From: Rhodoferax sp.
GTDB taxonomy: Bacteria; Pseudomonadota; Gammaproteobacteria; Burkholderiales; Burkholderiaceae_C
Assembly (NCBI GenBank): GCA_025358555.1
Contig: JANYJD010000099.1
Span: 1 to 32,011, forward strand
Length of the DNA stretch: 32,011 nt
Direction of reading: 5' to 3'
Of the stretch, positions 17,354 through 25,437 are shown in pieces. Position numbers and translations under genes: made by a program. Position 1 is the stretch's first letter; every line of letters begins with the position of its first letter. The notes below the pieces were generated by a model. That model saw only the letters and a list, made by a program, of their open reading frames with translations, was not told the DNA's origin and made no database searches.

Positions 17354-18346
17354 ATGCGCGAAATTACCTACCGCGATGCCATTCGCGAAGCGCTTCTTGA
17401 AGAGATGGCGAGCCAGCCGGGCATGGTCATCATTGGCGAAGACATTTTGCCCGGTGGCGGCACATTCGGCATTCATCAGGGGATGGGAGAGCGCTTTCCC
17501 GGCCGGCTGTTTGAGGCCCCGATTTCCGAGGCGTCCATCGTCGGGGTGGCACTCGGTGCAGCCATGACCGGCGGCCCGGCGGTGGCCGAGATCATGTACT
17601 CGGATTTCATGACGGTGTGCATGGACGAAATCGTCAACCAGGCCGCCAAAATTCGCTACATGACCGGTGGCCAGGCGCGCGTGCCGCTGGTGATCCGCTC
17701 ACCCTACGGCATGACCAAAGGGATCGCGGCCCAGCATTCGCAGTCACTGGAGGCGTGGTTTGCGCACGTACCCGGCTTGCGCGTGGCGATGCCCACCACG
17801 CCTGCCGATGCAAAAGGCCTGCTCAAGTCCGCATTGCGCGGGGAAGACCCGGTGATCTTTCTGGAGCATAAGCTCCTGTATGGCACCAAGGGGCCGGTTC
17901 CCGATGGCGAGGACTGGTTGGTGCCTCTGGGCCGCGCGGCAGTTGTCAAGGAAGGCGTTGACCTCAGCATCGTTGCCACCGGCTTGATGGTGTCGCGCGT
18001 ACTGGAGGCGGCTACCCGTCTGGAGGCGGCGGGCGTATCCGCCGAGGTGATTGACCCGCGCACCGTGTCGCCCATCGATTGGGACACGATCTTTGCATCG
18101 GTGGACAAGACCGGGCGGGCACTGGTGGTGAACGAGGCCACGCTGGTTTGCTCGGTGGCGTCCGAGATCGCCGCCACGATTGGCGAAATGCGGTTCGCCT
18201 CCCTGGACGGCCCGGTGCGTCGCATTGGCTCGCCGTTTGTACCCAAACCATCCACGCCTGGGCTTGAAAAGTTGGCCTACCCGTCGGTCGGCCAGATTTT
18301 CAACACGGCGATGGCCATGATGCCGCGCCGACGCCTGAACCCATGA
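17354..18346 (+). CDS. TPP-dependent dehydrogenase E1 component, beta subunit
   Basis: This 330-residue beta subunit has a transketolase-like pyrimidine-binding domain at about 1-175 (REITYRDAIREAL, EAPISEASIVGVALGAAMTG) and a C-terminal transketolase domain at about 190-315 (DLSIVATGLMV, VIDPRTVSPID). It matches the PDH/BKDH/acetoin E1beta family in length and motifs. It pairs with the alpha subunit just upstream, forming the TPP site at the interface. The gene order E2-E1alpha-E1beta differs from the commoner E1alpha-E1beta-E2. After its stop an 88-base gap precedes the NIPSNAP gene. Confidence 0.94.
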   Translation: MREITYRDAIREALLEEMASQPGMVIIGEDILPGGGTFGIHQGMGERFPGRLFEAPISEASIVGVALGAAMTGGPAVAEIMYSDFMTVCMDEIVNQAAKIRYMTGGQARVPLVIRSPYGMTKGIAAQHSQSLEAWFAHVPGLRVAMPTTPADAKGLLKSALRGEDPVIFLEHKLLYGTKGPVPDGEDWLVPLGRAAVVKEGVDLSIVATGLMVSRVLEAATRLEAAGVSAEVIDPRTVSPIDWDTIFASVDKTGRALVVNEATLVCSVASEIAATIGEMRFASLDGPVRRIGSPFVPKPSTPGLEKLAYPSVGQIFNTAMAMMPRRRLNP

Positions 18347-18434
18347 GAAAGAACTGAAACCATGAATCGTGGTGCACACAAAATAGCGCTGTTCAGCGGT
18401 GCCGCAAGTGGTGTTTTGAAAACAGGAGAAAAAA

Positions 18435-18761
18435 ATGATTTACGAACTGCGAATCTACCGTGCCCTGCCGGGCAGGATGCCGGCCCTTTTGAAACGGTTT
18501 GAGACCAAGACGATCCAGATTTGGGAGCGCATGGGCATTCGCCCGGTAGGCTTCTGGACCACGTTGATCGGGCCGTCGCATCTGGAACTCACTTACATGC
18601 TGGCCTGGGAATCATTGGAAGAGCGCCAGCGCCAATGGGAAAAGTTCCAGGCCGATCCAGAGTGGTTGCAAGCTTGGGCAGAATCCGAAAAAGACGGGGT
18701 CATCGTGGGCAATGTGGCCAGCTCTTTCCTGAGTCCGACCAAATTCTCGGCGCTAAAGTAG
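18435..18761 (+). CDS. NIPSNAP-family protein
   Basis: This small soluble protein of 108 residues has a NIPSNAP (dimeric alpha-beta barrel) domain over its whole length, opening with MIYELRIYRALPGRMPALLKRF, the recognised family start. YMLAWESLEERQRQWEKFQADPEW is the other conserved block. NIPSNAP proteins are often found in bacterial catabolic operons, but their reaction is not established. The ATG follows AGGAGAAAAAA, a strong ribosome-binding site. The 88 bases upstream hold only short hairpins and no other gene. It is the last gene of the upstream run before the regulatory gap at 18762-18903. Confidence 0.92.
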   Translation: MIYELRIYRALPGRMPALLKRFETKTIQIWERMGIRPVGFWTTLIGPSHLELTYMLAWESLEERQRQWEKFQADPEWLQAWAESEKDGVIVGNVASSFLSPTKFSALK

Positions 18762-18774
18762 GCGATATCAGGGT

Positions 18775-18813
18775 TTATCCTAGGTAATTCCTAGGTAATT
18801 CCTGGATAATTTT
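18775..18813 (+). terminator. Tandem 11-bp repeats forming a terminator-like hairpin
   Basis: Three consecutive 11-bp units occur at 18779-18789, 18790-18800 and 18801-18811. The first two are CCTAGGTAATT and the third is CCTGGATAATT. The same DNA can fold: TTATCC, AGG and AATT (18775-18789) pair with AATT, CCT and GGATAA (18797-18809), with two single-T bulges and a CCTAGGT loop, and TTTT follows at 18810-18813. It may end the upstream operon, serve as a protein-binding array, or both. The stem is AT-rich, so termination could be weak. Confidence 0.5.
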
Positions 18814-18816
18814 AAA

Positions 18817-18827
18817 TGGTCTGACAA
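18817..18827. promoter_or_regulatory. Candidate FadR/GntR-type operator
   Basis: TGGTCTGACAA at 18817-18827 fits the FadR-subfamily half-palindromic consensus TNGTNNNACNA at every fixed position. A FadR-subfamily GntR regulator is encoded in the same operon (20871-21614), and the site lies 76 bases before the first gene, overlapping the possible -35 box. Repression relieved by a pathway ligand is the natural reading. An 11-mer with six fixed bases occurs by chance fairly often, so position is the main support. Confidence 0.45.
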
Positions 18828-18849
18828 TAAAATTGCTCAACATTTAAAT
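18821..18849 (+). promoter_or_regulatory. Possible sigma-70 promoter of the second operon
   Basis: CTGACA (18821-18826) resembles a -35 box and TTAAAT (18844-18849) a -10 box, with 17 bases between. The surrounding 60 bases are distinctly AT-rich. The -35 overlaps the candidate operator. The match is moderate and rests partly on context. The remainder of the gap 18762-18903 shows only the hairpin and the ribosome-binding site AAGGAG at 18892-18897. Confidence 0.35.
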
Positions 18850-18903
18850 GAATACAAGCCAGTTGTTCTCAGGATTAGCGCTTCGATCAACAAGGAGAAA
18901 GTT

Positions 18904-19911
18904 TTGACGGGTTCGACTTTTGTGCCAACGAGGTTCGGGCAAGTGATGGCATGGGTGTTTGGCAGCGCCCTGGCGATGCAAGCAACCGTTTGTCTGGCGC
19001 AACCGTCGCCCGACGCATTTCCCTCCCGTCCTATTCACATCGTGGTTCCCTTTGGGGCGGGCAGCGGCACGGACATCGCCACCCGGCTGTTGGGCCAGCA
19101 TTTGCAAGCAGCGCTCAAGCAGAGTGTCGTGACCGACAACCGGCCCGGTGCCAATGGTTCCATTGCGGCAACTGCCGTTGCGCGCGCTGCGCCCGATGGT
19201 TACACGCTTCTGATGGGAACCAATTCAACCCATGGTGCCAATTCGGGCTTGATTGCTAAACTGCCTTACGACCCATTGCGCGACTTTGTGCCGATTGGAC
19301 TGGTCGGCGTGTTTTCAAGCTTCCTGGTGGTCAATCCGGCGCTGCCCGTGCGCACACCGGCGGAACTGGTGGCTCACGGCAAGGCCAATCCCAAAGCCTT
19401 GACATTTGCCGCAGGCAACACATCAAGCCTGATCATGGGAGAAATGTTTGGCCGTGCGACCGGCATTGAGATGCTGCGCGTGCCCTACAGCAGCAACCCG
19501 GCCGGCGTGACCGACGTGATCGGCGGCAGGGTGTCGGTCATGTTTGCGGATATTTCTTCCAGCATTGCACATGTCAAATCGGGGTCCCTGCGGGCGCTTG
19601 CTGCTGTGACTTTGGGCGAGCGCAGTCCAGTTGCGCCCGACCTGCCTACAGTCTCGGAAACGGTGGCACCAAATTTCCATTTTGTAGGCTGGATCGGCTT
19701 GTTTGCACCAGCGGGCACCCCGGCTGCGGTGGTTGCAAGACTTGCCGATGAATTGCAAAAGGCCGTTGCCTCGCCAGAGATGGGTCAGCGCCTGCAACAG
19801 CTTGGCGCTGACGCCAAATGGATGGGGCCGGGCGAATTTCGGAGCTTTGTCTCCAGTGAAGTGGCCAGGCTACCCAAGATTCTTGCCGACATCGGCATTG
19901 CGCCGCAGTAA
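18904..19911 (+). CDS. Bug-family (TTT) periplasmic binding protein
   Basis: This 335-residue protein of the Bug/TctC family comprises solute receptors of tripartite tricarboxylate transporters, common in beta-proteobacteria. A signal peptide with hydrophobic core AWVFGSALAMQATV ends at CLAQ. The mature part begins FPSRPIHIVVPFGAGSGTD and contains NRPGANGSIAA, DGYTLLMGTNSTHG and LPYDPLRDF, all family hallmarks. TTG at 18904 is taken as start, because AAGGAG lies 6 bases before it and it gives a normal charged N-terminus; the next ATG (18949) would trim the N-region. No TctA/TctB membrane genes are in the window. It may bind a pathway-related carboxylate for a transporter encoded elsewhere, or serve as a sensor. 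It is the first gene of the GntR-controlled run. Confidence 0.92.
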   Translation: MTGSTFVPTRFGQVMAWVFGSALAMQATVCLAQPSPDAFPSRPIHIVVPFGAGSGTDIATRLLGQHLQAALKQSVVTDNRPGANGSIAATAVARAAPDGYTLLMGTNSTHGANSGLIAKLPYDPLRDFVPIGLVGVFSSFLVVNPALPVRTPAELVAHGKANPKALTFAAGNTSSLIMGEMFGRATGIEMLRVPYSSNPAGVTDVIGGRVSVMFADISSSIAHVKSGSLRALAAVTLGERSPVAPDLPTVSETVAPNFHFVGWIGLFAPAGTPAAVVARLADELQKAVASPEMGQRLQQLGADAKWMGPGEFRSFVSSEVARLPKILADIGIAPQ

Positions 19912-19914
19912 ATC

Positions 19915-20865
19915 ATGGCCCTGCATCCTGTCATTCAATCGGCGCTCCTGTCGGCGGCAGGCTTGCCAGCCTACGATGCCTTGCCGATCGCGCAGGCGCG
20001 CGCACAAGCCAAGCTGGGTTATCCAGATCGAAAAGTGCCCGTGCTGGTAGGGGAAGTGCGCAATCTGAGCATTCCCGGACCAGGCGGTGCCTTGGCGCTG
20101 CGGATTTACCGGCCCGAAGCGCAAGGCCCAAGTCCCGTCGTTGTTTTTTTCCACGGCAGTGGATTCGTTATCCTCGACCTTGACACGCATGACGACATCT
20201 GCCGCCGTTTGTGTGTGGGTGCTGAGTGCGTCGTTGTATCTGTTGATTACCGCCTCGCGCCTGAACACAAGTTTCCGGCGGCACCAGACGACAGCCTGGC
20301 TGCAACCCGCTGGGTCGCCGCACACGCCGGCGAGTTTGGCGGTGACGCTTCGCGCATGGCGGTGGCGGGTGACAGTGCGGGCGGCTGCCTTGCTGCCGTC
20401 ACAGCGCAGCGCATCCGTGACGAGGGCGGCCCGCCGTTGCAAGGCCAGTTGCTGTGGTATCCCGTGACAGATTACCCAACCACCATTCCAGACTCGTACG
20501 TCGCGTATGGATTAGGCTTCGGACTGACGCAGGCTGGCATCCAATGGTACTGGGACCAATACCTTGAAGACTCTTGCGCCGGGAGCCATCCCCACGCATC
20601 ACCGCTGCGTGCGGCGTCCACGGCGGGCTTGCCAAGCGCCTACGTGCTGGTGGCCGAATTTGATGTGTTGCGTGATGAGGGTGAAGCGTTTGCACGCCGC
20701 CTGGTTGAAGGTGGCGTTGACACCGTCACACGCCGTTGGCCGTCGATGAACCACGGTTTCCTGAAGTACACCGGTGTGATCGAGAACGCGGACGCCGCCA
20801 TGGCAGATGCCTGCACTTGGCTGAAAAGTATCTTCCAGCGCAATCCAAACCCTAGTCAAGCCTGA
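19915..20865 (+). CDS. Alpha/beta hydrolase, HSL-type esterase
   Basis: This 316-residue hydrolase belongs to the hormone-sensitive-lipase (family IV) esterases. The oxyanion-hole motif is H80-GSG (usually HGGG), the nucleophile is S154 in GDSAGG, and D250 (EFDVLRDEG) and H280 (NHGFL) complete the triad. No signal peptide is present, so it is cytoplasmic. It would hydrolyse a small ester or lactone and could be the step after the Baeyer-Villiger enzyme encoded in the preceding operon. The gene begins 3 bases after the Bug gene and ends 5 bases before the GntR gene. The substrate is unknown, but catalytic competence looks intact. Confidence 0.92.
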   Translation: MALHPVIQSALLSAAGLPAYDALPIAQARAQAKLGYPDRKVPVLVGEVRNLSIPGPGGALALRIYRPEAQGPSPVVVFFHGSGFVILDLDTHDDICRRLCVGAECVVVSVDYRLAPEHKFPAAPDDSLAATRWVAAHAGEFGGDASRMAVAGDSAGGCLAAVTAQRIRDEGGPPLQGQLLWYPVTDYPTTIPDSYVAYGLGFGLTQAGIQWYWDQYLEDSCAGSHPHASPLRAASTAGLPSAYVLVAEFDVLRDEGEAFARRLVEGGVDTVTRRWPSMNHGFLKYTGVIENADAAMADACTWLKSIFQRNPNPSQA

Positions 20866-20870
20866 AAACC

Positions 20871-21614
20871 ATGCTGGACATCACCCCCGTCAACGTCCCA
20901 AAAGCCGCCGATGTGCTGGCCGGCATCCTGCGAGAGAAAATTCTGCAAGGGGATTTGAACGAGGGCATGCCGCTGCCCAATGAGCGCGATTTGGGAACGC
21001 AGGCCGGCCTGTCGCGCGCATCGGTGCGCGAGGCGCTGCGCATTCTGGAGGGCGAGGGACTGATTGCCACCCGCGTGGGGCGCAATGGCGGCTCTGAGGT
21101 GGTGCGCCCAAGCAGCGCGACGATCGAGCGCTCGGTTGGCATTTTTATCCGGGGCCAGCGCATCCGGCTGGAAGCAGTGCTGGAAACGCGGGCCGCGATA
21201 GAGCCGCCATCGGCCCGCTTCGCCGCTTTACACCGTACCGATGATGACCTGCAAGCGATGCAGAAGTGCCACGAAACGCTTCAAAGGGCGTCCGAAGCAG
21301 GTGATGTTCCTGTCTACGTGCGTGCCAATCTGGACTGGCACGTGCAGGTGGTCCGCGCCAGCCACAACGAGCTGCTGATTGCGTTCATGTCAGCCGTCTC
21401 GCAGTCGGTCTATTTGGCGACCGACCTCGATGGATTCAATTCGACCGCAGTACGCACAGCCGTGATCCACGCCCACCGCCGCGTCATGGACGCCATTCAA
21501 GCGCGCGATGGCGACGCTGCGGCCCGGCGGATGGAGCGCCACGTTGGCGCGTACATCAACAACGTGAAACAGACACAGACAACACATGACGGCGCAGCGC
21601 CGAAGGAGACGTAA
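20871..21614 (+). CDS. GntR-family regulator, FadR subfamily (FCD domain)
   Basis: This 247-residue DNA-binding regulator has an N-terminal winged helix at about 10-75 (LREKILQGDLNEGMPLPNERDLGTQAGLSRASVREALRILEGEGL in pattern) and a C-terminal all-helical FCD ligand domain at about 85-235. Conserved acidic and His positions of FCD metal sites can be seen in NLDWHVQVVRASHN and VIHAHRRVMDAI. Such regulators are usually repressors released by an acid or acyl-CoA. It lies inside the operon it probably controls, and a fitting operator occurs at 18817-18827. The stop overlaps the start of hyuA (TAATG). Confidence 0.94.
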   Translation: MLDITPVNVPKAADVLAGILREKILQGDLNEGMPLPNERDLGTQAGLSRASVREALRILEGEGLIATRVGRNGGSEVVRPSSATIERSVGIFIRGQRIRLEAVLETRAAIEPPSARFAALHRTDDDLQAMQKCHETLQRASEAGDVPVYVRANLDWHVQVVRASHNELLIAFMSAVSQSVYLATDLDGFNSTAVRTAVIHAHRRVMDAIQARDGDAAARRMERHVGAYINNVKQTQTTHDGAAPKET

Positions 21615-23632
21615 TGGCAGGCATTGTTGGCATTGACGTGGGTGGAACTTTCACCGACTTGTTTTTTTCAGGTGACGGGAAAAGGCCGGATCTTATTTTG
21701 AAGGTGCCGTCCACGCCACACGACCCTTCGATTGGCCTGTTGAATTCGCTCAAGGCAGCCGGGCTGGCGCCTGGTGAGCTGGATGCGATCCTGCACGGCA
21801 CCACCATTGCGACAAATGCAGTGATTGAGCGCAAGGGGGCCACCTGCGCGCTCATTACCACCCTGGGGTTCCGCGATATTCTGGAACTGGGTCGGCGCGA
21901 CCGGCCGAACATGTACGGCCTGGAAGGCACGCACGAACCGCTGGTGCCGCGCGACCTGCGCTTCGAGGTCGACGAACGGGTGGACTACGAGGGCAAGGTA
22001 ATCGTTCCGCTCGATGTCGATGGGTTGAAGGCGATTGGCGCAGTGCTCAAGGCGCGTAATGTCGAGTCGGTGGTCATATCGTTCATGCACGCCTACGCCA
22101 ACACCGCGCATGAACTGCAGGCGCAGGGCATTCTGGCGGCCATCAACCCGGCCTGGGAACTGGTGACCGCCACTTCGGTGGTGCGCGAGTACTACGAGTT
22201 CGAGCGCACCAGCACGGCCGTGGTGCAGGGTTATCTGCAGCCGCTGGTGGCGCGCTACGCCAAGAATCTGGCACGCGAACTCGCCAGCTGGGGTTACGAG
22301 CGTGACGTCGCCATCATGCAGTCCAACGGCGGCGTGGCGCCGCTGCGGCAGCTGGGAGCACGCGCAGCCTACATCGTGCGCTCCGGCCCCGCCGCTGGCG
22401 TGATGGCGTCGGCAAGGCTGGCGGCCGAGGCCGGCTTCTCGCACATCATCACCGGCGACATGGGTGGCACCAGTTTCGACGTGGCCGTGGTGATCAATGG
22501 CGAGCCCAAGGTGGCCGAAATCACAAATCTGGACTTCCGCATTCCGCTGCGCCTGCCCATGATCGACGTCCACACCATAGGCGCCGGCGGCGGCAGCATC
22601 GCATACCTCGACCGCGGCGGCATGCTACAGGTGGGACCGCGCAGCGCCGGGGCGGTGCCGGGGCCGGTGGCCTACCGGCGCGGCGGCACCGAACCGACAG
22701 TGACCGATGCCAATGTGGTCCTTAGCCGCATCAATCCGACCAGTCCCATGAATGGCAGCGACACCTCGCTGGATGTCGAAGGCGCGCGTGCCGCAGTGCG
22801 CGGCCTGGGTGAAAAAATGGGTTTGGGCCTGGAGGAGACCGCCGAGGCGATCCTGGCCGTGGTCAACCAGCGCATGGCCGGGCGTATCCGGCTGATGTCG
22901 ATCGAGCGCGGACTCGACCCACGCGACTTCGCGCTGGTAGCCTTTGGCGGCGCCGGACCACTGCATGGCGGCGCGCTGATGCGCGAGGTGGGCGTCAGCA
23001 CCATGCTGGTTCCGCTGTATCCCGGCGTGTTGTGCGCCCTTGGGTGTGTCTACGCCGACCTGCGCTACGACATTTCCCAAACAGTGGAAAAGCGGCTCGA
23101 CAAGCTGGTTTCCGGTGAGCTGGCTAGCATCATTGCGCGCCAGCGTGAGCAGGGCCAGCAGCAACTCGACGAAAGCCAGGTCCCGATCGACGTGACGACC
23201 ATCACCCATGCGGCGGACATGGCCTACGCCGGGCAGATACACGCGTTGCGAGTGACCATAGAGCCCGACTGGAACAGCGCGCAACTCGAGAAAGCCTTCA
23301 ACGAGGCCTACCGGGCCACCTTTGGCAACACCCTGGCCAACATACCGGTCGTCATGGTGATCTTGCGCACGATCGCGATCGGCAAGCGCAGCGGCGCCAG
23401 CCTGCCTCAGGCAACCAAATTCGCCGACGGCGACGCGCGGCCGCGGTCCAGACGCCCGGTGCATTTCAACACCTGGCACGACACCCCCGTGTACATCCGC
23501 GACGACCTCGCGCCGGGAATGCGATTCGACGGCCCCGCCGTTATCGAGCAGAGCGATACCACGACCGTTGTCGAACCCGCAATGGGCGTGGTCATCGATC
23601 CCAACGGCAATATGCTGGTAAAGGTGAAATGA
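21614..23632 (+). CDS. hyuA: Hydantoinase/oxoprolinase A subunit (HyuA family)
   Basis: This 672-residue subunit belongs to the HyuA family of the acetate kinase/hsp70 actin-like ATPase fold. Phosphate-binding motifs are GIDVGGTFTD at about 6-15, GTTIATNAVIERKG at about 62-75 and D282-MGGTSFDV. The family includes N-methylhydantoinase A, 5-oxoprolinase N-half and the beta-type subunits of acetone and acetophenone carboxylases. All use ATP to activate a carbonyl or a carboxylate. The gene overlaps the GntR gene and is one base from hyuB, forming the usual pair. Because acyl-CoA dehydrogenase and CoA transferase genes follow, carboxylation of a ketone or opening of a lactam are both possible. 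Family assignment is firm and the reaction open. Confidence 0.93.
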   Translation: MAGIVGIDVGGTFTDLFFSGDGKRPDLILKVPSTPHDPSIGLLNSLKAAGLAPGELDAILHGTTIATNAVIERKGATCALITTLGFRDILELGRRDRPNMYGLEGTHEPLVPRDLRFEVDERVDYEGKVIVPLDVDGLKAIGAVLKARNVESVVISFMHAYANTAHELQAQGILAAINPAWELVTATSVVREYYEFERTSTAVVQGYLQPLVARYAKNLARELASWGYERDVAIMQSNGGVAPLRQLGARAAYIVRSGPAAGVMASARLAAEAGFSHIITGDMGGTSFDVAVVINGEPKVAEITNLDFRIPLRLPMIDVHTIGAGGGSIAYLDRGGMLQVGPRSAGAVPGPVAYRRGGTEPTVTDANVVLSRINPTSPMNGSDTSLDVEGARAAVRGLGEKMGLGLEETAEAILAVVNQRMAGRIRLMSIERGLDPRDFALVAFGGAGPLHGGALMREVGVSTMLVPLYPGVLCALGCVYADLRYDISQTVEKRLDKLVSGELASIIARQREQGQQQLDESQVPIDVTTITHAADMAYAGQIHALRVTIEPDWNSAQLEKAFNEAYRATFGNTLANIPVVMVILRTIAIGKRSGASLPQATKFADGDARPRSRRPVHFNTWHDTPVYIRDDLAPGMRFDGPAVIEQSDTTTVVEPAMGVVIDPNGNMLVKVK

Positions 23633-23633
23633 C

Positions 23634-25403
23634 ATGGACGCAGTAACACTTGCCGTTGTGCGCGGCAGCCTGGAACAGATTGCCGATGAAATGGATCTGC
23701 ACTTGATCCATGCGGCCATGTCGCCGATCATCTCGGAGACCAATGACTGTGCCAACGGCATCTTCCATCCGACCACGGGCGAGACCATTGCGCAAGGCCG
23801 CTACGGCTTGCCGGTGTTCCTGGCCTACATGCAGTTCGCGGTGCAGAAGATCATCGAACTGGCCAACGCCGAGGGCGGCTTCAAGCCCGGCGATATGTGG
23901 ATCATGAACGACACCTATCTTGGTGGCAGCCACCTTCAGGACGTGCAGATCATTGCCCCGGTGTTCGCTGGCGGCGAGCTGTTTGCGGTCATGGCCACCA
24001 CCGGCCACTGGATGGACATGGGCGGCAATGTGCCCGGCGGCTGGGGCCCCAAGGCCACGGACATCCACCAGGAAGGCATCGTCATCCCGCCGGTCAAGTT
24101 ATATGACGAAGGCAAACTCAACAAGGCGCTGGTGGCGATGTTCAAAGCCAATGTGCGCCTGCCAGTCGAGATCGCCGGTGACCTGGCCGCGATGTCCAAC
24201 GTGTTCACGGTTGGCAACCGCGGCATCGAGGCGCTGGTCAAGAAGTACGGGCGTGCTGTGCTGAGTGAGTGCCTCAACGAAATGATCGCCTATTCGGAGC
24301 GCCAGATGCGCTCTTACATCGCTGACCTGCCGGACGGCACCTACAGCTTCGAGGACTGGATCGACAACGACGGCATTGTCGATACGCCCATTCCGGTGCG
24401 GCTGGCGATCACCATCAGCGGCGAGAAGATGCACTTCGACTTCACCGGCACCGGCCCTAAAGCCACCGGCCCGCAAAACATGTCGCGCAACACGACGCTG
24501 TCCTCGTGTTATGTCGCCATCAAGCACATCTTCCCTGACGTTCCGGTCAATGGCGGCACGTTCCGGCCCATCAGCTTCGACGTGCCAGCAGGCTCGTTGC
24601 TGGCCGCTGAATACCCGTCGCCGTGCGGCGGCTACCTGGACCCGATGGGGCGCGTGATCGATGTGGTATTCGGCGCCATGGCCAAGGCGCTGCCGGCCAA
24701 GGCACCGGCGGCATTCTTCGGAACCATCGGCGTTGTCGCCATCAGCGGCACGCATCCGCGCAGCGGCGGCTACTTCGTTGGCGTGTTTCCCTATCCGGGC
24801 GGCTATGGCGCGACAAAGGCCAGCGATGGCCTGGTCAACGGCACACCGCCGCAGTCGATGGCCAACTTCATGTCGCTGGAGATGTCCGAGCACCGCTTTC
24901 CGATCCGTTTTGATTATTTCAAACTGCGTGACGACTCGGGCGGCGCAGGCTGGCACCGCGGCGGCTGTGGCACGGCCTATGGCTTCACGGCCTGGGCCGA
25001 TTGCCAAGTTTCTGCGCTTGGCGACCGCGTCGACCATCCGCCGTTCGGCATCCTCGGCGGCAAGTCGGGCGCGCCGAACAAAGTCGAATTCCATACCGGC
25101 GGCAAGACATGGATTCCGGAGCTGCGAAGCAAGCAGGACAACGTGCTGTTCAAGCCCGGCGATGCGATTCGTGCAGCCTCTCCGGGCGGCGGCGGCTATG
25201 GCGACCCGCTGACGCGTGACCTCGCGGCGGTCGAACGCGACCTCAACCGTGGCTACGTCAGCCGTGAGCAGGCGCAGCAGGACTATGGCGTTGTTGTGGC
25301 AGAGGCCACCCGGCTGACCCCGGACCACACCGTGTACAAGCTCGACGCAGCGGCCAGCGCCGAGCGACGCAAGACGCTAAGCCAACAGGCAGCTGTTGCC
25401 TGA
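23634..25403 (+). CDS. hyuB: Hydantoinase/oxoprolinase B subunit (HyuB family)
   Basis: This 589-residue partner of HyuA is the cytoplasmic B subunit. The family's opening block (LAVVRGSLEQIADEMDLHLIHAAMSPIISE) and the stretches MNDTYLGGSHLQDV, TGHWMDMGG, DFTGTGP and the C-terminal SPGGGGYGDPL are present. Its length is at the upper end of the family, with no truncation. Start ATG lies one base after hyuA. No third small subunit, as in acetone carboxylase, is visible nearby: the next gene is an acyl-CoA dehydrogenase after 34 bases. HyuA and HyuB should form a heteromeric ATP-dependent enzyme. Confidence 0.93.
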   Translation: MDAVTLAVVRGSLEQIADEMDLHLIHAAMSPIISETNDCANGIFHPTTGETIAQGRYGLPVFLAYMQFAVQKIIELANAEGGFKPGDMWIMNDTYLGGSHLQDVQIIAPVFAGGELFAVMATTGHWMDMGGNVPGGWGPKATDIHQEGIVIPPVKLYDEGKLNKALVAMFKANVRLPVEIAGDLAAMSNVFTVGNRGIEALVKKYGRAVLSECLNEMIAYSERQMRSYIADLPDGTYSFEDWIDNDGIVDTPIPVRLAITISGEKMHFDFTGTGPKATGPQNMSRNTTLSSCYVAIKHIFPDVPVNGGTFRPISFDVPAGSLLAAEYPSPCGGYLDPMGRVIDVVFGAMAKALPAKAPAAFFGTIGVVAISGTHPRSGGYFVGVFPYPGGYGATKASDGLVNGTPPQSMANFMSLEMSEHRFPIRFDYFKLRDDSGGAGWHRGGCGTAYGFTAWADCQVSALGDRVDHPPFGILGGKSGAPNKVEFHTGGKTWIPELRSKQDNVLFKPGDAIRAASPGGGGYGDPLTRDLAAVERDLNRGYVSREQAQQDYGVVVAEATRLTPDHTVYKLDAAASAERRKTLSQQAAVA

Positions 25404-25437
25404 ACTGGCGCATCAACGAACGCAGGAGGATTTAACT

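Noticed and set aside
15193-18346. Acetoin catabolic (aco) operon
   Set aside because: E1 subunits look acetoin-type, but gene order differs and acoX, acoR, an E3 gene and butanediol dehydrogenase are absent.
18779-18811. CRISPR-like array
   Set aside because: Units are 11 bp with no spacers and no cas genes are present; it is a plain tandem repeat.
24099-25328. A 409-codon minus-strand open frame opposite hyuB
   Set aside because: It lies wholly inside hyuB and its residues have no family pattern; the hyuB frame is continuous and conserved.
21614-25403. Acetone carboxylase operon
   Set aside because: HyuA/HyuB are in the same superfamily, but the gene for the small third subunit and the usual sigma-54 activator are not next to them, so the specific name is not justified.
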